64,000 nucleotides of DNA from Diprion similis. Lineage: Eukaryota > Arthropoda > Insecta > Hymenoptera > Diprionidae. The notes under the pieces were generated by a model. That model had not been told where the DNA came from. It was given only the letters and a program-made list of their open reading frames with translations, and searched no databases. The stretch spans positions 22,159,025 through 22,223,024 of the forward strand of contig NC_060108.1 in the NCBI RefSeq assembly GCF_021155765.1. The letters are read 5' to 3'. Both the position numbers and the translations under genes were made by a program. This document shows, piece by piece, positions 53,422 through 64,000 of the stretch. Positions within the stretch are counted from its first letter, which is position 1. Each line of letters begins with the position of its first letter.

Positions 53422-56400
53422 ACCCCGCCCCCGCGAGCCTCTGCTGCATGCGTTTAATGCCACGATGAGGTAATCGCCGACCCGAGCTTACATACTCGCC
53501 GAATACACATGCAGATGCGATAGCATGTATGATACGATATAATATATCTATATTACACACAACGCATGCATGTGTGCACATGTGTATATAAACGAAATCG
53601 CGGTGCAGAGGGAAAGGGGCGGAATCGAGTCAAGGCTAGGAAATATAGGTGCACACAACGTTTCAAGGACTTCGGGCTCCACTTCTGAATTCAAATCTAA
53701 ATGATGTTATTCACGTACATTTATATATATAAATATATATATAATAGAATTCGCATGTATGAAATTTGTTGTTCATTTCGTGTTTTTTTTTTCGTCCTTT
53801 TTGTACCTTTCAAGATACGTTTCACGCGATTTCTTCTTCATTGCAAAAATTTCCATACCGGTGCGTTGTTGATGTTGTTTTCTTTTGTCGTTTTCTCGTT
53901 TTCAGTATCGGCAAAAAGATGGTGGTGAATTGTCAATTTATACGCCACACGATGGAACAAAAACTGTGACCGTAATATATATTAATATAAAATATATGTA
54001 TATATTAATGAACATGATATATATTGACGTGATTGAATCACGTCAAATAAACCCATTTCAAAATTAGTGACGATACAATTTGAATTGCATAGATTTAACG
54101 AGGCTACGACTCAATCATGTAGACTCAAAATTCCCTTAGGACAAAAAATTGTGCAAAAAATTTAACCGTACACTTATATTAGAATAATCTCTTGTGAATG
54201 AAACCAATGTGGTACACAAGTATCCGTTCATTTTTTGGGACTTGTGACTTATAATTTGGATAATTATTTACGAAGTAAGAAGAAAAACAAAAACAAAAAA
54301 GAAACAAACGTATCTATCCCAAATTACTTATCACACGACTTATGAACCCAAAGTTTTCATATCCATTTCTACAGTCTCTCCACTGAATTTTCTTCCTTAT
54401 TCCTCTCCCATCCTTTTACAGTCTCAGTGAAAAGAAATCCGTTGGTCCTTCTATTTTTTCGTGTACCCACTGTCAAGTTCGTTCGGTGTTAGTCCAATAT
54501 GTATTTCCTTCTGGAAATTTTCCATCTCGTTGGGCTCGCAGGTATATGGATACACCAAAATTCTCTGCCTTCGGGCCCAGGGACAAGGACTTTGTCCTAC
54601 GGAGGTAGAATCCCTTCCGAAGCACCGACGAGCCACAGTATAAGTCGGTGTGTCTGTGAACCTGCACGTGTTCTTTACCCCCGAAGAATAGGGGAAAAAC
54701 ATACCGTCACAGATTTAGAACCGCCGTCCGATCGGACAATGCAACGAAGCATCGAAAGTCGATTTCTTGGGTCCACTAACCTGAAACAGGTTTGAAAACG
54801 GTCGAGTGGTCGACCTGCAGTCACTAAAAGAAACTACGTTAAAGTCGGAGGAAATTCGGTGACCAACGCTGCTGTTCAACGTGGTGAGAAAATCTTCTTC
54901 CTTCTTTTTTTTTTCTTTTTACCAATTTTTATGAAATTCTGGGAATTTTGGAATATCGAGAGGCTTGGGAATCTCGAGATTCATCGCAGATTGCATTGAT
55001 ATGTTTCATTGAAAACTAATTGTGAGTATATTATGTAGGGTGTTTACTGCTCCTTGAACATCTTCAAATCCTGGAATTATTCTGGAGAACAAAAATTGCT
55101 CCTCAAGTCGTGCAAAGTTTTGGAGAATTCTATTTTATTTATATACGATAGTGTTTTTGCTTCGTCAATTTTTCTCGTTATTACGCCATTCGTACAATTA
55201 TAGCAACTTTACGGTTTACAGTTAATTAAATCATTAATCATTGCGGTTATGAATAATAAAATATCGGACTTCCATTGTTGGATTTCCGACGTTAAGTTGT
55301 TTTCTTTCCTGAAACTCCGCAGCGACTTTCAGCAGCAGTGAGTCGGTGCAAAATTGCGTCACAACATCCGCATAACAGAATTCCAATTTCTTTTCCGCGG
55401 TCAAAACGTTGCCAATGGTGCTTTGGTTTATTCCCTTCGCTATAGGTATATTTTCGCTGTACACTCAAGATATTTCTAATCTTATTCCTCATTCCCTTCG
55501 AGGTTCGAAGCCCTTCGCGTTTCGCCTCTTCGGGCTTTTTCCTTCGTTCCGTTTCTTTTTCTCATAATACTCTTATTTTTCTTCTTCTTCTTTTTTTATT
55601 TCTTATTCTAGGATCTGTTATTACCAACGTCTGGGTTACGAGTTTACATATACACGATACTGTGCACACATCACACCTTTGTACAAATTCATAGAGCTAT
55701 GTATGCATGCATAGGCATTACTACGTAGGTAAACTGTGAACCTCGGTAGGTTGAAAAATCGGTTTGCAGTCTGCACGTCGAGTTTGAGAAACAGGAAAAA
55801 TATGTACATAATATCCAGTCGAGTATTGTGGCCGGTGTTTATTTTGAGAAAAAAATCGACTTCGTAGAGTGGTTAACGAGAAAAATAAACATACGAGTGT
55901 ACCTAATATGATTAAAAAAAAAAATTCTTGTTCCATTGCATTAACAATCCGCGAGTTTCTGCAACGTCGTGTGTGAAATTTTTATCTCTGTATCCATACT
56001 TCCATCGTTTCTTTTGTTGATCATTATTTATAATATATAAATATTATAAACGCCGTGGCCACGTTCGGTGGCTTTGAATTTCGAAGCTTGCTGGTAATCC
56101 GAAACTCAGGCTACCACCGAACACGACTCTTCCCTGCTCTATCTCTCTCTGGCTTTACTGTACTTCCCAAAGCCTGAGGATGGATGAACTCACCGTCAGT
56201 CCTCGTCACGGTTCCATAATCTTTTTTAAGTCATGCTACTTATCTCTGGCTGAAACAACGCGGTTACCCTCGTCACGATTTTGAAGCCCTTTTGCAGTAT
56301 TTTTTACGTGCTAACCCGTTTCCTAGGAGATTAAGAAGTCGTCTGTCGTGTTCATAGTTTTTCAGAAGGCTGAAGTTAGTTACTTTAACGTAAGGAAACA

Positions 56401-56607
56401 TCAGGGAAAAATCATTATTAATAAATTTTAGAGTTACTATGAAGAAGTTGGCTTTTCAAAATAAGAGTATATCGTTTGCTTATCATGGTTTAATAAATTT
56501 CGGATATTGCATCGTTAAAGTAACGATACTAAATTCATCATCATTTAATATCAGCTTCAGAGATGGAAACTGATTTGTTACAAGTATCTTGAAATTATAA
56601 CGTGTAT

Positions 56608-57241
56608 GTACATTAGGGTGTTTAAAAAAAAAATGAATTACGATTCTCCAAAGGGTGACACCTGAAATAGTTCGTTCATATATGCAGAAAAAAAATTCTT
56701 TCAAAAGACGAGGTTTTTAGGTTGAGTAGAAGATCGGGCTCGTTTGATTTTACGCGTTTTTATATTTTTTTAAAATCATGAAGAATAGTGAATAAAAAAA
56801 TGTTTTTCATTGCTCACATCAATCGGAACATCAACCTACGTCGTAAAGAAAACCCACCCTTGTAACATTCAGTCTCCAGTTGATATTTGAGAAGCTCATC
56901 TGACGACTATTTTTTTATTATTAATTCAAACTCATAAAATAGTTTTTATGACTTAATACATAAACTTTTTCAGTTTCACGTGCCGTTATCTTCCGGATCG
57001 TGATCATTGTTTTGAATATAAATTTCAAAAAAGTAATATTAATTGAAATGCTGCAAATTGTTTCTTCATAACTTCAAAAACATTTTTCAAAAAATTACAA
57101 ATCAAATGTGCCCGATCCTCCACTCAATCTAAACTGCTCATCTTTTGACAGAATATTTTTTGCCTACTTAAACAAACTATTCCAAGTGTGGCCCGTTGGA
57201 AAATCAATTTCTTTTATTTATTTCGAAACTCTCTAATGTAC
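56608..57241. repeat. Palindromic fold-back element 2 (about 634 bases)
   Basis: The outer 135-150 bases at each end are reverse complements at about 70% identity by eye. Matching blocks include the GTACATTAG terminus, GAATAGTTTGTTT versus GAAATAGTTCGTTC, TCAAAAGATGAG versus TCAAAAGACGAG, and GGATCGGGC versus AGATCGGGC. The central 350 bases are unpaired, AT-rich and non-coding. It looks like an old non-autonomous transposon with long terminal inverted repeats. Confidence 0.75.
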
Positions 57242-58749
57242 CGCACGTATAGAATTTGACACCCATATAAAATGTCGAAATTCCATTTTTATACGGTGTA
57301 AAGAATTTCGTCACCTCTAGAGTCGTTCATCTCTTTCTATCTCTCTCTCTCTTTCTCTCATCGTCAGTCCGATACTTGCTCAGGTACCACTTAACTCGAC
57401 CATCATTTCCTTTTCCCAAACGCCTAGTCCGTGATTCCTGGCGACCGTTAGCTGTCCAATTTCACCAGGCCTTGCCCAACCCACCGATCGAATCTGGGTA
57501 TAATCTACTGGCGAAATCACGATACGCCGCGGCGTGCCATTTGGGTAACCTTTGAAGATTTCAATTCTCAATCTGTATGCTCACAATTACGGTCCATCAA
57601 AAATTCAACTTTTCGTCTCAAACCCACCGACCCTCTTATCTTATAATAAATTAGACCCGATAAATAATGAACGAAATTTGAAGATAATGAATAAAAAAGA
57701 ATCAAACAAACGAAGAAAAATCGCGACGCAGCTTCGAATTTTGAGGAGAATAATCTTCTGGTCACTGGGTGCGAAATCGTGTGCGTACAAGCGTGTATGA
57801 GAATAAAAAAAGGCTTCTAAATCACTACGATTTATCGATACTACGTATTTATGTCTCTCCACAAAATACACGGGGTCAATGCCCATCGGCAGTTTCCAAT
57901 CTACAACTTTTCACACTTGGCAGGCGTGAATTTTCTCAAAGATTATTCCTGGCCGTTTCCCAACTAATGTCTAGTTACATAAGGTCTCTCGAAAAGCGAA
58001 ATATTAATAGGGTTAGCGCAGGGAGTGGGAACAACTGAAATCTGCGCAGCTTACAAGTCGTTGCGAAATACAAATTTATATCTAGGTTGGCTAGGTTCAT
58101 TTTATATTTGCAAGTAATATGCTTGCTTGCTTGCTTGATTTTGCTTACAAGTCTCTAAACGATCGGAAAATCACAATCGAACTGAAAAATGTGTGACACT
58201 GTAGTGTTATTGTCAAAAAATTTAAATAAACATTTAGAACGTAGCCTATACGTATACTACAGCTGATCGTTCAGAAGTTCAGTCATTGTCAATTAATTAT
58301 TATTCAAGGCAAGGTATTTTGTTGATAGGCTGCTGTTGTTGGTAACGTTAACGTAACCAAACATTCGGGTAAAAGTTAACTGGCTAGAAATTTTATAGTC
58401 ACTTTGCTTTGCTGTATTATGATTTACTGCATTTCATACGTCTGTAATATTGCGGAATGACGATTTTTACGATACGTGAATCGTCGCAATAACAATAAGT
58501 CTTGTACAATTTTCTGGCAATCACTTATAGATTATCATCGATATGTGGCTTGCACAATGTTGGTACTTTTCTTGATAACCTGTACACAGCCCGACTATTT
58601 GGTGTGATGGTCTGCCTGAACCTTGACTTTTCGGAACATTGACCCGCACCCAGTCCACTGTATAGTTACTATGTACATGGGCGTAGGTAATAAACATATT
58701 CCTACGTTATGTGCGAATATCGATAAGTATAATTATATATTTTTCACGA
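57242..58749. other. Non-coding interval between fold-back elements
   Basis: No gene supported. A CT-rich tract lies at about 57335-57360 and a (GCTT)4 repeat at 58121-58136. Confidence 0.5.
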
Positions 58750-59250
58750 TCCCCTCACCATCGGCGATATTTTTAATTTTTAAGTATGGTGTAGTGTGGA
58801 AAAAAAGATCATGCACCGTGTTTTAGATTTTGTGGATGATTTTTGGTGCTCCCAAAAACACAGAAACCCAATTTTCGAACGAAAAGCTCTATTCGATTGA
58901 CTGGAAATTTTTCGCGTTAATTCTTTGTTAAAAAACGAAAGTTTTGAGACCAAGATGGAAATGACGAAGATTTTGGTTTAGAAGCTACAGCCGAAAGAAG
59001 TAATTGAAAAGTGAGAGAAATCCATTTAAATATAAATTACAAAAATACAAATTTATATTTCATCCACGAGAAAAATTCAAAGTCAATCAATATGGTTATT
59101 CGTTTGAAAATTGGATTTTTGTGTTTTTCGGCGCAGTAAAAATCAAGCCCATGGTCCAAAAGATCTAAAACTCACAATCAGTGAAAGATGGTTTTATTGT
59201 ACACCATACACCACACTTAAAAATAACTAAAAATCGTCGATGGTGAGGGT
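58750..59250. repeat. Palindromic fold-back element 3 (about 500 bases)
   Basis: The termini CCCCTCACCATCGGCGAT and, reversed, CCCTCACCATCGACGAT are nearly identical. Pairing continues through TTTTTAAGTATGGTGTA (TTTTTAAGTGTGGTGTA), CAATTTTCGAACGAA (CAATTTTCAAACGAA) and GATTGACTGGAAATTTTT (GATTGACTTTGAATTTTT). Arms of about 190 bases flank a centre of about 110. No coding capacity; a MITE-like hairpin element. Confidence 0.85.
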
Positions 59251-60366
59251 CAGAACGCCTCATACGTATGTGTAATAATAAAGTGCCATGCATGCGCAAG
59301 CGGAAATCAAAAATTAATACCCCGCTTTGATATTTAAACGCGAAGATCGAGGTGCACAGAGGAAAACGGTACTTGAAGTGATCTGCAGGGGGAGATTGAT
59401 CGGTTAATTAACCCTCCGATATTTCGACACGGATTAATCAATTGAGATTACTTGCGAATAGCCATGAAATAATTCTCGTTAAATGATCGGTTTACTCATG
59501 AATATGTAGTGGAAGAATCCATTTTAAAATCACGGAAGTAATAAATTAATTATTGGATTATTATTAATAATATGTGAACAGTTCTTTGTATAACAACAAT
59601 TAATGCATTCGAACCCAAATTCTTTGTTTTTCTTAGCATATATTTCCACAAACAGTTGATACTTTTCTCGATTGTAATGTATTCATCTCCGAGTGATTTC
59701 GGCTAACCAATGTTCATCGATCAGCTTAAAGCACAAAGTCGATAATTTCACGGAGCTACAGTTCATTGAATCAATTTACTGGTATCAAAGTCTAGGGTGT
59801 TCAAAGTGTTAAATCGGACGAATTTGCCTCAGGTTGGCATTAAAATGTTTCCACAGCGTGTACGTGTGTCGGTGTCGGTGTACCGATAGATCCTGGAAGA
59901 TCGCGCATATCCGGTCAACTCGGGGCGAGGTTGCATTTCCGAATTTGAAAATCTTCGAAAGCGCCAAGTTCCGAATTATTTGGTGGTGAAACTTGAAGTT
60001 AGGAAATCAAACTTTTACGAAACAACAAAGTTTCGAATGGTCGGAAAGCCGACCGACTCAAAGTTTCAAAAATTTAAGTTTCGATAGACTAAAATTCCGA
60101 AAGTTAAAACATACTCACACAGCGTAGTTTATCCAACGAGTGGATATAAAAAATTCTAAAAAGCGAAAATCAAAAGGACCAGGATTCCGCGAACGTAAAA
60201 ATATCAAAAATCCAAAACAAAGATAGATCAAAGTGGTGAAATTTGGCCAAGCCAAAAATTCATAGATCTGATCTCATTTTCGCAATTTTATAATTTTGAC
60301 TCCTCGTTTCACCAGCAAAAAATTCGAAATTTGGTGCCTGTGTGTATACCTGTGCCTATATCTATA

Positions 60367-60380
60367 CCCCCCCCCCCCCC
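60367..60380. repeat. Poly-C run (C14) followed by CCCC/CCCCCCC blocks
   Basis: Fourteen C, then ACCCCTCCCCCCCGCG: the same kind of C-block cluster as at 53408. Confidence 0.9.
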
Positions 60381-62048
60381 ACCCCTCCCCCCCGCGATTA
60401 TACCATACCTGCAGCCCTTTTCTGCCGCATCCTGCGGAGCAGTAGACCCTTTGCCTTTATGCAGTGTTTACAGTACCGGGATCGATGCCCTCCGGCTGTC
60501 CTCTCATCCCGTCCGCGCGACAAGACGAGCTTCAGGCTGACCGGGAACCGGAAATGGGAATTTACTCTACCCGAGGTTAACTCTCTCGCGGTTGCAAATA
60601 CGTCTCACTAATTCTTTGTTATCTTGCATGAAGCATCGTCATTCATTTTCGCCATTTAATTACGAAATATGGACGCTCCCTTAGATTTTTTGTTGTCCCA
60701 TGCTTTTTAAACCCGGACGAGTGGTCGAGAGATGGAAATAAATCGGTCGATGAACTTGTCGATTAGAGTTATTCGTTTGTGAAATAATCGAGATTGAATA
60801 ATTGTTTTGTGTCTTAAAATAAGGGGAGAACTTAATCAAGTGTACATCGGATTGATTGCTTTTTTCTTCGGACGATGTTTAAAGGATTTATATACTATAT
60901 ACAAATCTTTCCGAATTTATTAGAATCAACGCGGGATATTATAAACTGAATTCACTTGAATCGATAATGAATCGACTGAAATTAATACCGCGTGATTAGA
61001 ACTCGAAGCAACTCTTTGCACTTGAGGTAGAAAATTAGGTAGATATTTACGTTATTATTATACGTACATCCATGTCTAAATTTAGGCGGGTATAAGGTAC
61101 GAATTGAAGTGTAAAAAGCAGTTTTGAGACGCGAGCGTGGGCGTGAAAAACGCGTAAGCTAATTTGTTCATAGTTTAACTTTGCACCTGAACTTGTGTAC
61201 TAAAAATACTAAATCTATGTTTCTCAGCCAAGGTTGCGAGGTTCGTGCGTACTTTACGTATTATATTTATACTCTGACGAGATATCTATACGTCGCTTTT
61301 TCGTTTCTTCATTTATTTATTCACTTCTCTCTCTTTCTCTCCTTCTCTCTCTACGAAAATTTCTGTCGAATGGGTTGTTTAAATTTCACTGCAGGAGCTG
61401 ATGTATTTTTATCAACACATCAACTCACTAATTTCAATCTTTTTGCCTTCTGCATCTGATTGAACCAATGATGAACCATAATTCCTTTCTGCAACATGTT
61501 CTTTTTATTAATTCGTCGTTGTTAACCATAATCCATGGCGCCGATTATTTTACCCTAAAACTCCACACGAATCTTAATGATAACAATTAATTATTCTGTT
61601 TCATTTCGCTCGCGGATTAATAACACCGAGAAAATTTCTCTTCGTTTGTAATATAATACCTTGACTTAATATTGAATAATGTGTATATTGTGTAAGGTAC
61701 GTATATATGTATGTATACACAATAATTAACGAGCATTATCGTCGCTGCATTACGAGCATCATTGACAGATGAAAAAATACGCAGAATTAACGTCTGCTGA
61801 TGTCAGTCCGGTGTATGTAATCAATTTATCACGGTAGCTGTTGTAGTCCGCTGTTACCAAGCAGTCTGCGAGAATTGTAATTCGTTCAATTAGGTATACA
61901 TGTATTGTGTAGACGCTATACTGTATATAATATAATATAATATACATATATATGTATGTATGTATACGATGAGTAAGGCATAATCTTTGGATGTGTGAAT
62001 ATTACACACCTGTAGCGTGGACACAATTGCTCGAACACTCATACATAC

Positions 62049-62067
62049 ATATATATATATATATATA
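62049..62067. repeat. (AT)n microsatellite
   Basis: Nine AT units preceded by ACAT repeats. Confidence 0.85.
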
Positions 62068-62707
62068 GCGGGTTGCGTAATGCCGAGTTGTTGAATATCT
62101 TACGTATCGTATGTCAGCCACTCTTAATTACAGTCTTTATACCGTGTTACTCACCATCGCTGAAAAACGACGTTATTTACTGTTAACAAACCTACACCTA
62201 TTTGGATATGGCGAAATAAATGTTCTCTTATTATTATCAAATTTTATTTCAGCAAAGTAATGATCGATATCAATTTGTTGGTAAAAATTCTATAATAACA
62301 ATGAAACATTTATTTCCTCATATAAAAATATACGTTTGTTTATAGAAAATGAACTCTTTTCTCAACGGCATTAATCATTTATTACGAGTATTTAAATGAA
62401 GCTTCTCTAAGAATCTATATTTATATATTTTCATAACGAATAACGAATCATAGTTATAATCATCAAGACATTATCGATTTTCACTTTTTCGGTAAAAATC
62501 AGTAGTTCTCAGATGACTGTAATATATATATCTCCTAATAATGATGACTATGCTTTGTTAAAAATGTTTGGAAAGCTTGTAGAATCAGCTTTAAATATCT
62601 ATGCATGAATTTGAAAAATATTAAAGGGGGGGACTACAGTGAAATTTTGATAATATTGAGTTTTTGATTTTTGAAACGACTAAAAAAGACGTGATCAAAA
62701 ATTCCTC

Positions 62708-62906
62708 CCAACAGAATTCAGATTAAGGTAGTATATGGCCTGAAATAAAAATTTCAATCCCCTGCGATGAAACTGTATGCGCAAGGAATCTTTGGCAATA
62801 AATTTCCAGCGTACCGCTCTCAAAATTTTCTTGTGCATATACTTTCATCGCAAGAGATTGAAATTTTTTTTCAGGCCACATACTACCATAATTTACGTTT
62901 TGTTGG
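62708..62906. repeat. Palindromic fold-back element 4 (about 200 bases, almost no loop)
   Basis: Both arms start CCAACA and share GGTAGTATRTGGCCTGAAA and TTGCGATGAAA-type blocks in reverse complement; pairing runs nearly to the centre at about 62807. Because of the palindrome, both strands read as similar short peptides. Weaker pairing may extend outward to about 62640 and 62960. Confidence 0.85.
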
Positions 62907-63229
62907 AAAAAATTTTTTTCAACGCTCAAATGTTGACGATAAATTACTGTTAAAATTCTGTGTCAAATATTTTCCTATACACCGAGATGCACTGCATGGG
63001 TACAAAATATGTACATGCATGTGTGTGCGTATGCATGCATGTATGTATGCAGATGTGTTAGTCGTGTACCTCCGTTGACATAATACGTCATTGCGACGTA
63101 TTGTCAGACTCATAAATAATCCTCCCGTACATGCTACGTGTACATACGTTTCGTACCTATGAACTCTGGAGACGCGGTAGACGCTGAGGTTATTGGCCCG
63201 CGTATATAAGTCTGGCGAAAAGAGAATGC

Positions 63230-63260
63230 AGCTGCTGCTGTTGGTGCTGCTGCTGCTGCA
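63230..63260. repeat. (CTG)n trinucleotide repeat
   Basis: Interrupted GCTGCTG tract. It follows a TATATAAG at about 63204, but I see no convincing gene. Confidence 0.7.
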
Positions 63261-63392
63261 CAGGCAGAATCCTACGGTTGTTCTTTCCAACTTTCTTACA
63301 TGTACATATATTTTCTTTTCACATAATTTCATGCCTCTTTTCTTCTCCTTACACTTTCCCTCGCACGAATGTACGAGTACGTGTAAAAGGGT

Positions 63393-64000
63393 GTCCCTTA
63401 CTTAGGGTGTTGACGAATTTTTGCCGCCGCAACCCCCGAATCACCTTCCAATAATTAGAAAACAGTTACCTAATTTTTTCAGATTTTTACCTCAACTCTA
63501 AGATAGTCCAATTTGTGGTCGAAGTTTCTTACGGAAATAACATGGGAGAAACTTTTTTTCTCAGTATATATTTTATTGTAAAAGTTATAATGTTAAAAAA
63601 AAAAATTGTAAATGTGAGGTTTTATTTATATAATTATACCACGCAATCTCGACGAATTGCACATCATCGAAATCTGACTTTTTTTGCATTTAGAGGAAGT
63701 GAAATTTGTCTAGATTTGCTGGTATCGTGATATAAATTTTTTTACAGATAGTAGCACTAATGCCCACTAATACCTTGCGGTTACAGATTTTTTTTTAAAC
63801 ATTATTACTCTTGCAACAAAATATATACCGAGGTAACAAGTTTTTCCCATATTATTTTCGTAAGAAACTTTGACCACAAAGCGGATTATCCCATAGTTGA
63901 GATAAAAATGTGAAAAAATTATGCAATTGTTTTCGAATTATTTGAAGTTGATTTCGGGGGGTGAGGTGGTAAAAATTCGTCAACACCCTAAATAAGGGAC
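63393..64000. mobile_element. Long-TIR non-autonomous DNA transposon, reaching the window end
   Basis: The outer 30 bases at 63393 (GTCCCTTACTTAGGGTGTTG then ACGAATTTTT) recur in reverse complement at 63971-64000 with a single mismatch. The inverted repeats continue for about 220 bases per arm at about 80% identity, including AAGTTTCTTACG and TAATATGGGA/TAACATGGGA blocks. A unique centre of about 160 bases (63625-63785) is AT-rich and has no transposase. The right boundary coincides with the window edge, so target-site duplication cannot be judged. Confidence 0.85.

Larger units (their letters stand above)
49565..56607. other. Gene-poor region with simple repeats
   Basis: 7 kb without a gene I can support. 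It contains a G11 run (50489-50499), a (CT)n tract (51796-51818), a (AGG)n tract (51981-52000), and a C14 run (53408-53421). Many short open frames are present on both strands, none with domain signals or convincing splice structure. Parts may be intron or 5' UTR of a gene outside the window. Confidence 0.5.
59251..62707. other. Gene-poor region with simple repeats
   Basis: No gene supported. Contents: a stretch of degenerate AAGTTTCGAA-like words (59970-60130), a C14 run (60367-60380), a CT-rich tract (61325-61352), TATG/AT-type microsatellites near 61935-61970 and an (AT)n run at 62049-62067. Confidence 0.5.

Noticed and set aside
62723-63078. Similar short peptides on both strands near 62.8 kb
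   Set aside because: Explained by the palindrome at 62708-62906, not by coding on both strands.
63405-63415. TTAGGG-like word suggesting a telomeric repeat
   Set aside because: A single occurrence per transposon end; no tandem TTAGG array, so not telomeric.

Overview
This window is eukaryotic nuclear DNA from an insect. It has short GT-AG introns, AT-rich intergenic DNA, a chitin-binding cuticular protein gene, and conserved genes whose encoded proteins are clearly animal (PLC-gamma, NVL, eIF2-beta, ADCK5). The protein style would fit a hymenopteran such as a sawfly or wasp, but I could not test that. I see no prokaryotic, viral, CRISPR or operon-like system. The most unusual content is a cluster of palindromic fold-back repeats at the right end.

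Layout. 1-12008 (+): a tandem array of four M14 metallo-carboxypeptidase genes (secreted digestive-type zymogens). Copy 1 enters the window inside its propeptide. Copies 1-3 share the same internal exon lengths. Copy 4 is diverged and has two differently placed introns. 14534-18851 (-): NVL, a nucleolar double-AAA ATPase of 60S ribosome assembly. 19343-20041 (+): a small two-TM protein of the TMEM70/186/223 type, sharing a divergent promoter region with NVL. 22577-38150 (-): phospholipase C-gamma in 18 coding exons. Its 8.45 kb intron carries a complete cuticular-protein gene on the opposite strand (31389-33398, +). 40387-42914 (+): eIF2-beta. 44968-47304 (-): ADCK5, an atypical mitochondrial UbiB-family kinase, convergent with eIF2-beta. 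From 47305 to 64000 I find no supportable coding gene. That part holds CpG-richer promoter-like DNA near ADCK5, at most non-coding 5' exons of a gene lying outside, microsatellites, unusual poly-C/poly-G runs and five palindromic elements of about 0.2-0.63 kb.

The genes do not form one pathway. The only functional cluster is the carboxypeptidase array, whose members probably cleave C-terminal basic residues in the gut after tryptic digestion. NVL, eIF2-beta, ADCK5 and PLC-gamma are single-copy conserved cell genes. All exon boundaries below were derived by hand from reading frame, GT-AG sites, phase and remembered family alignment; there is no transcript evidence.
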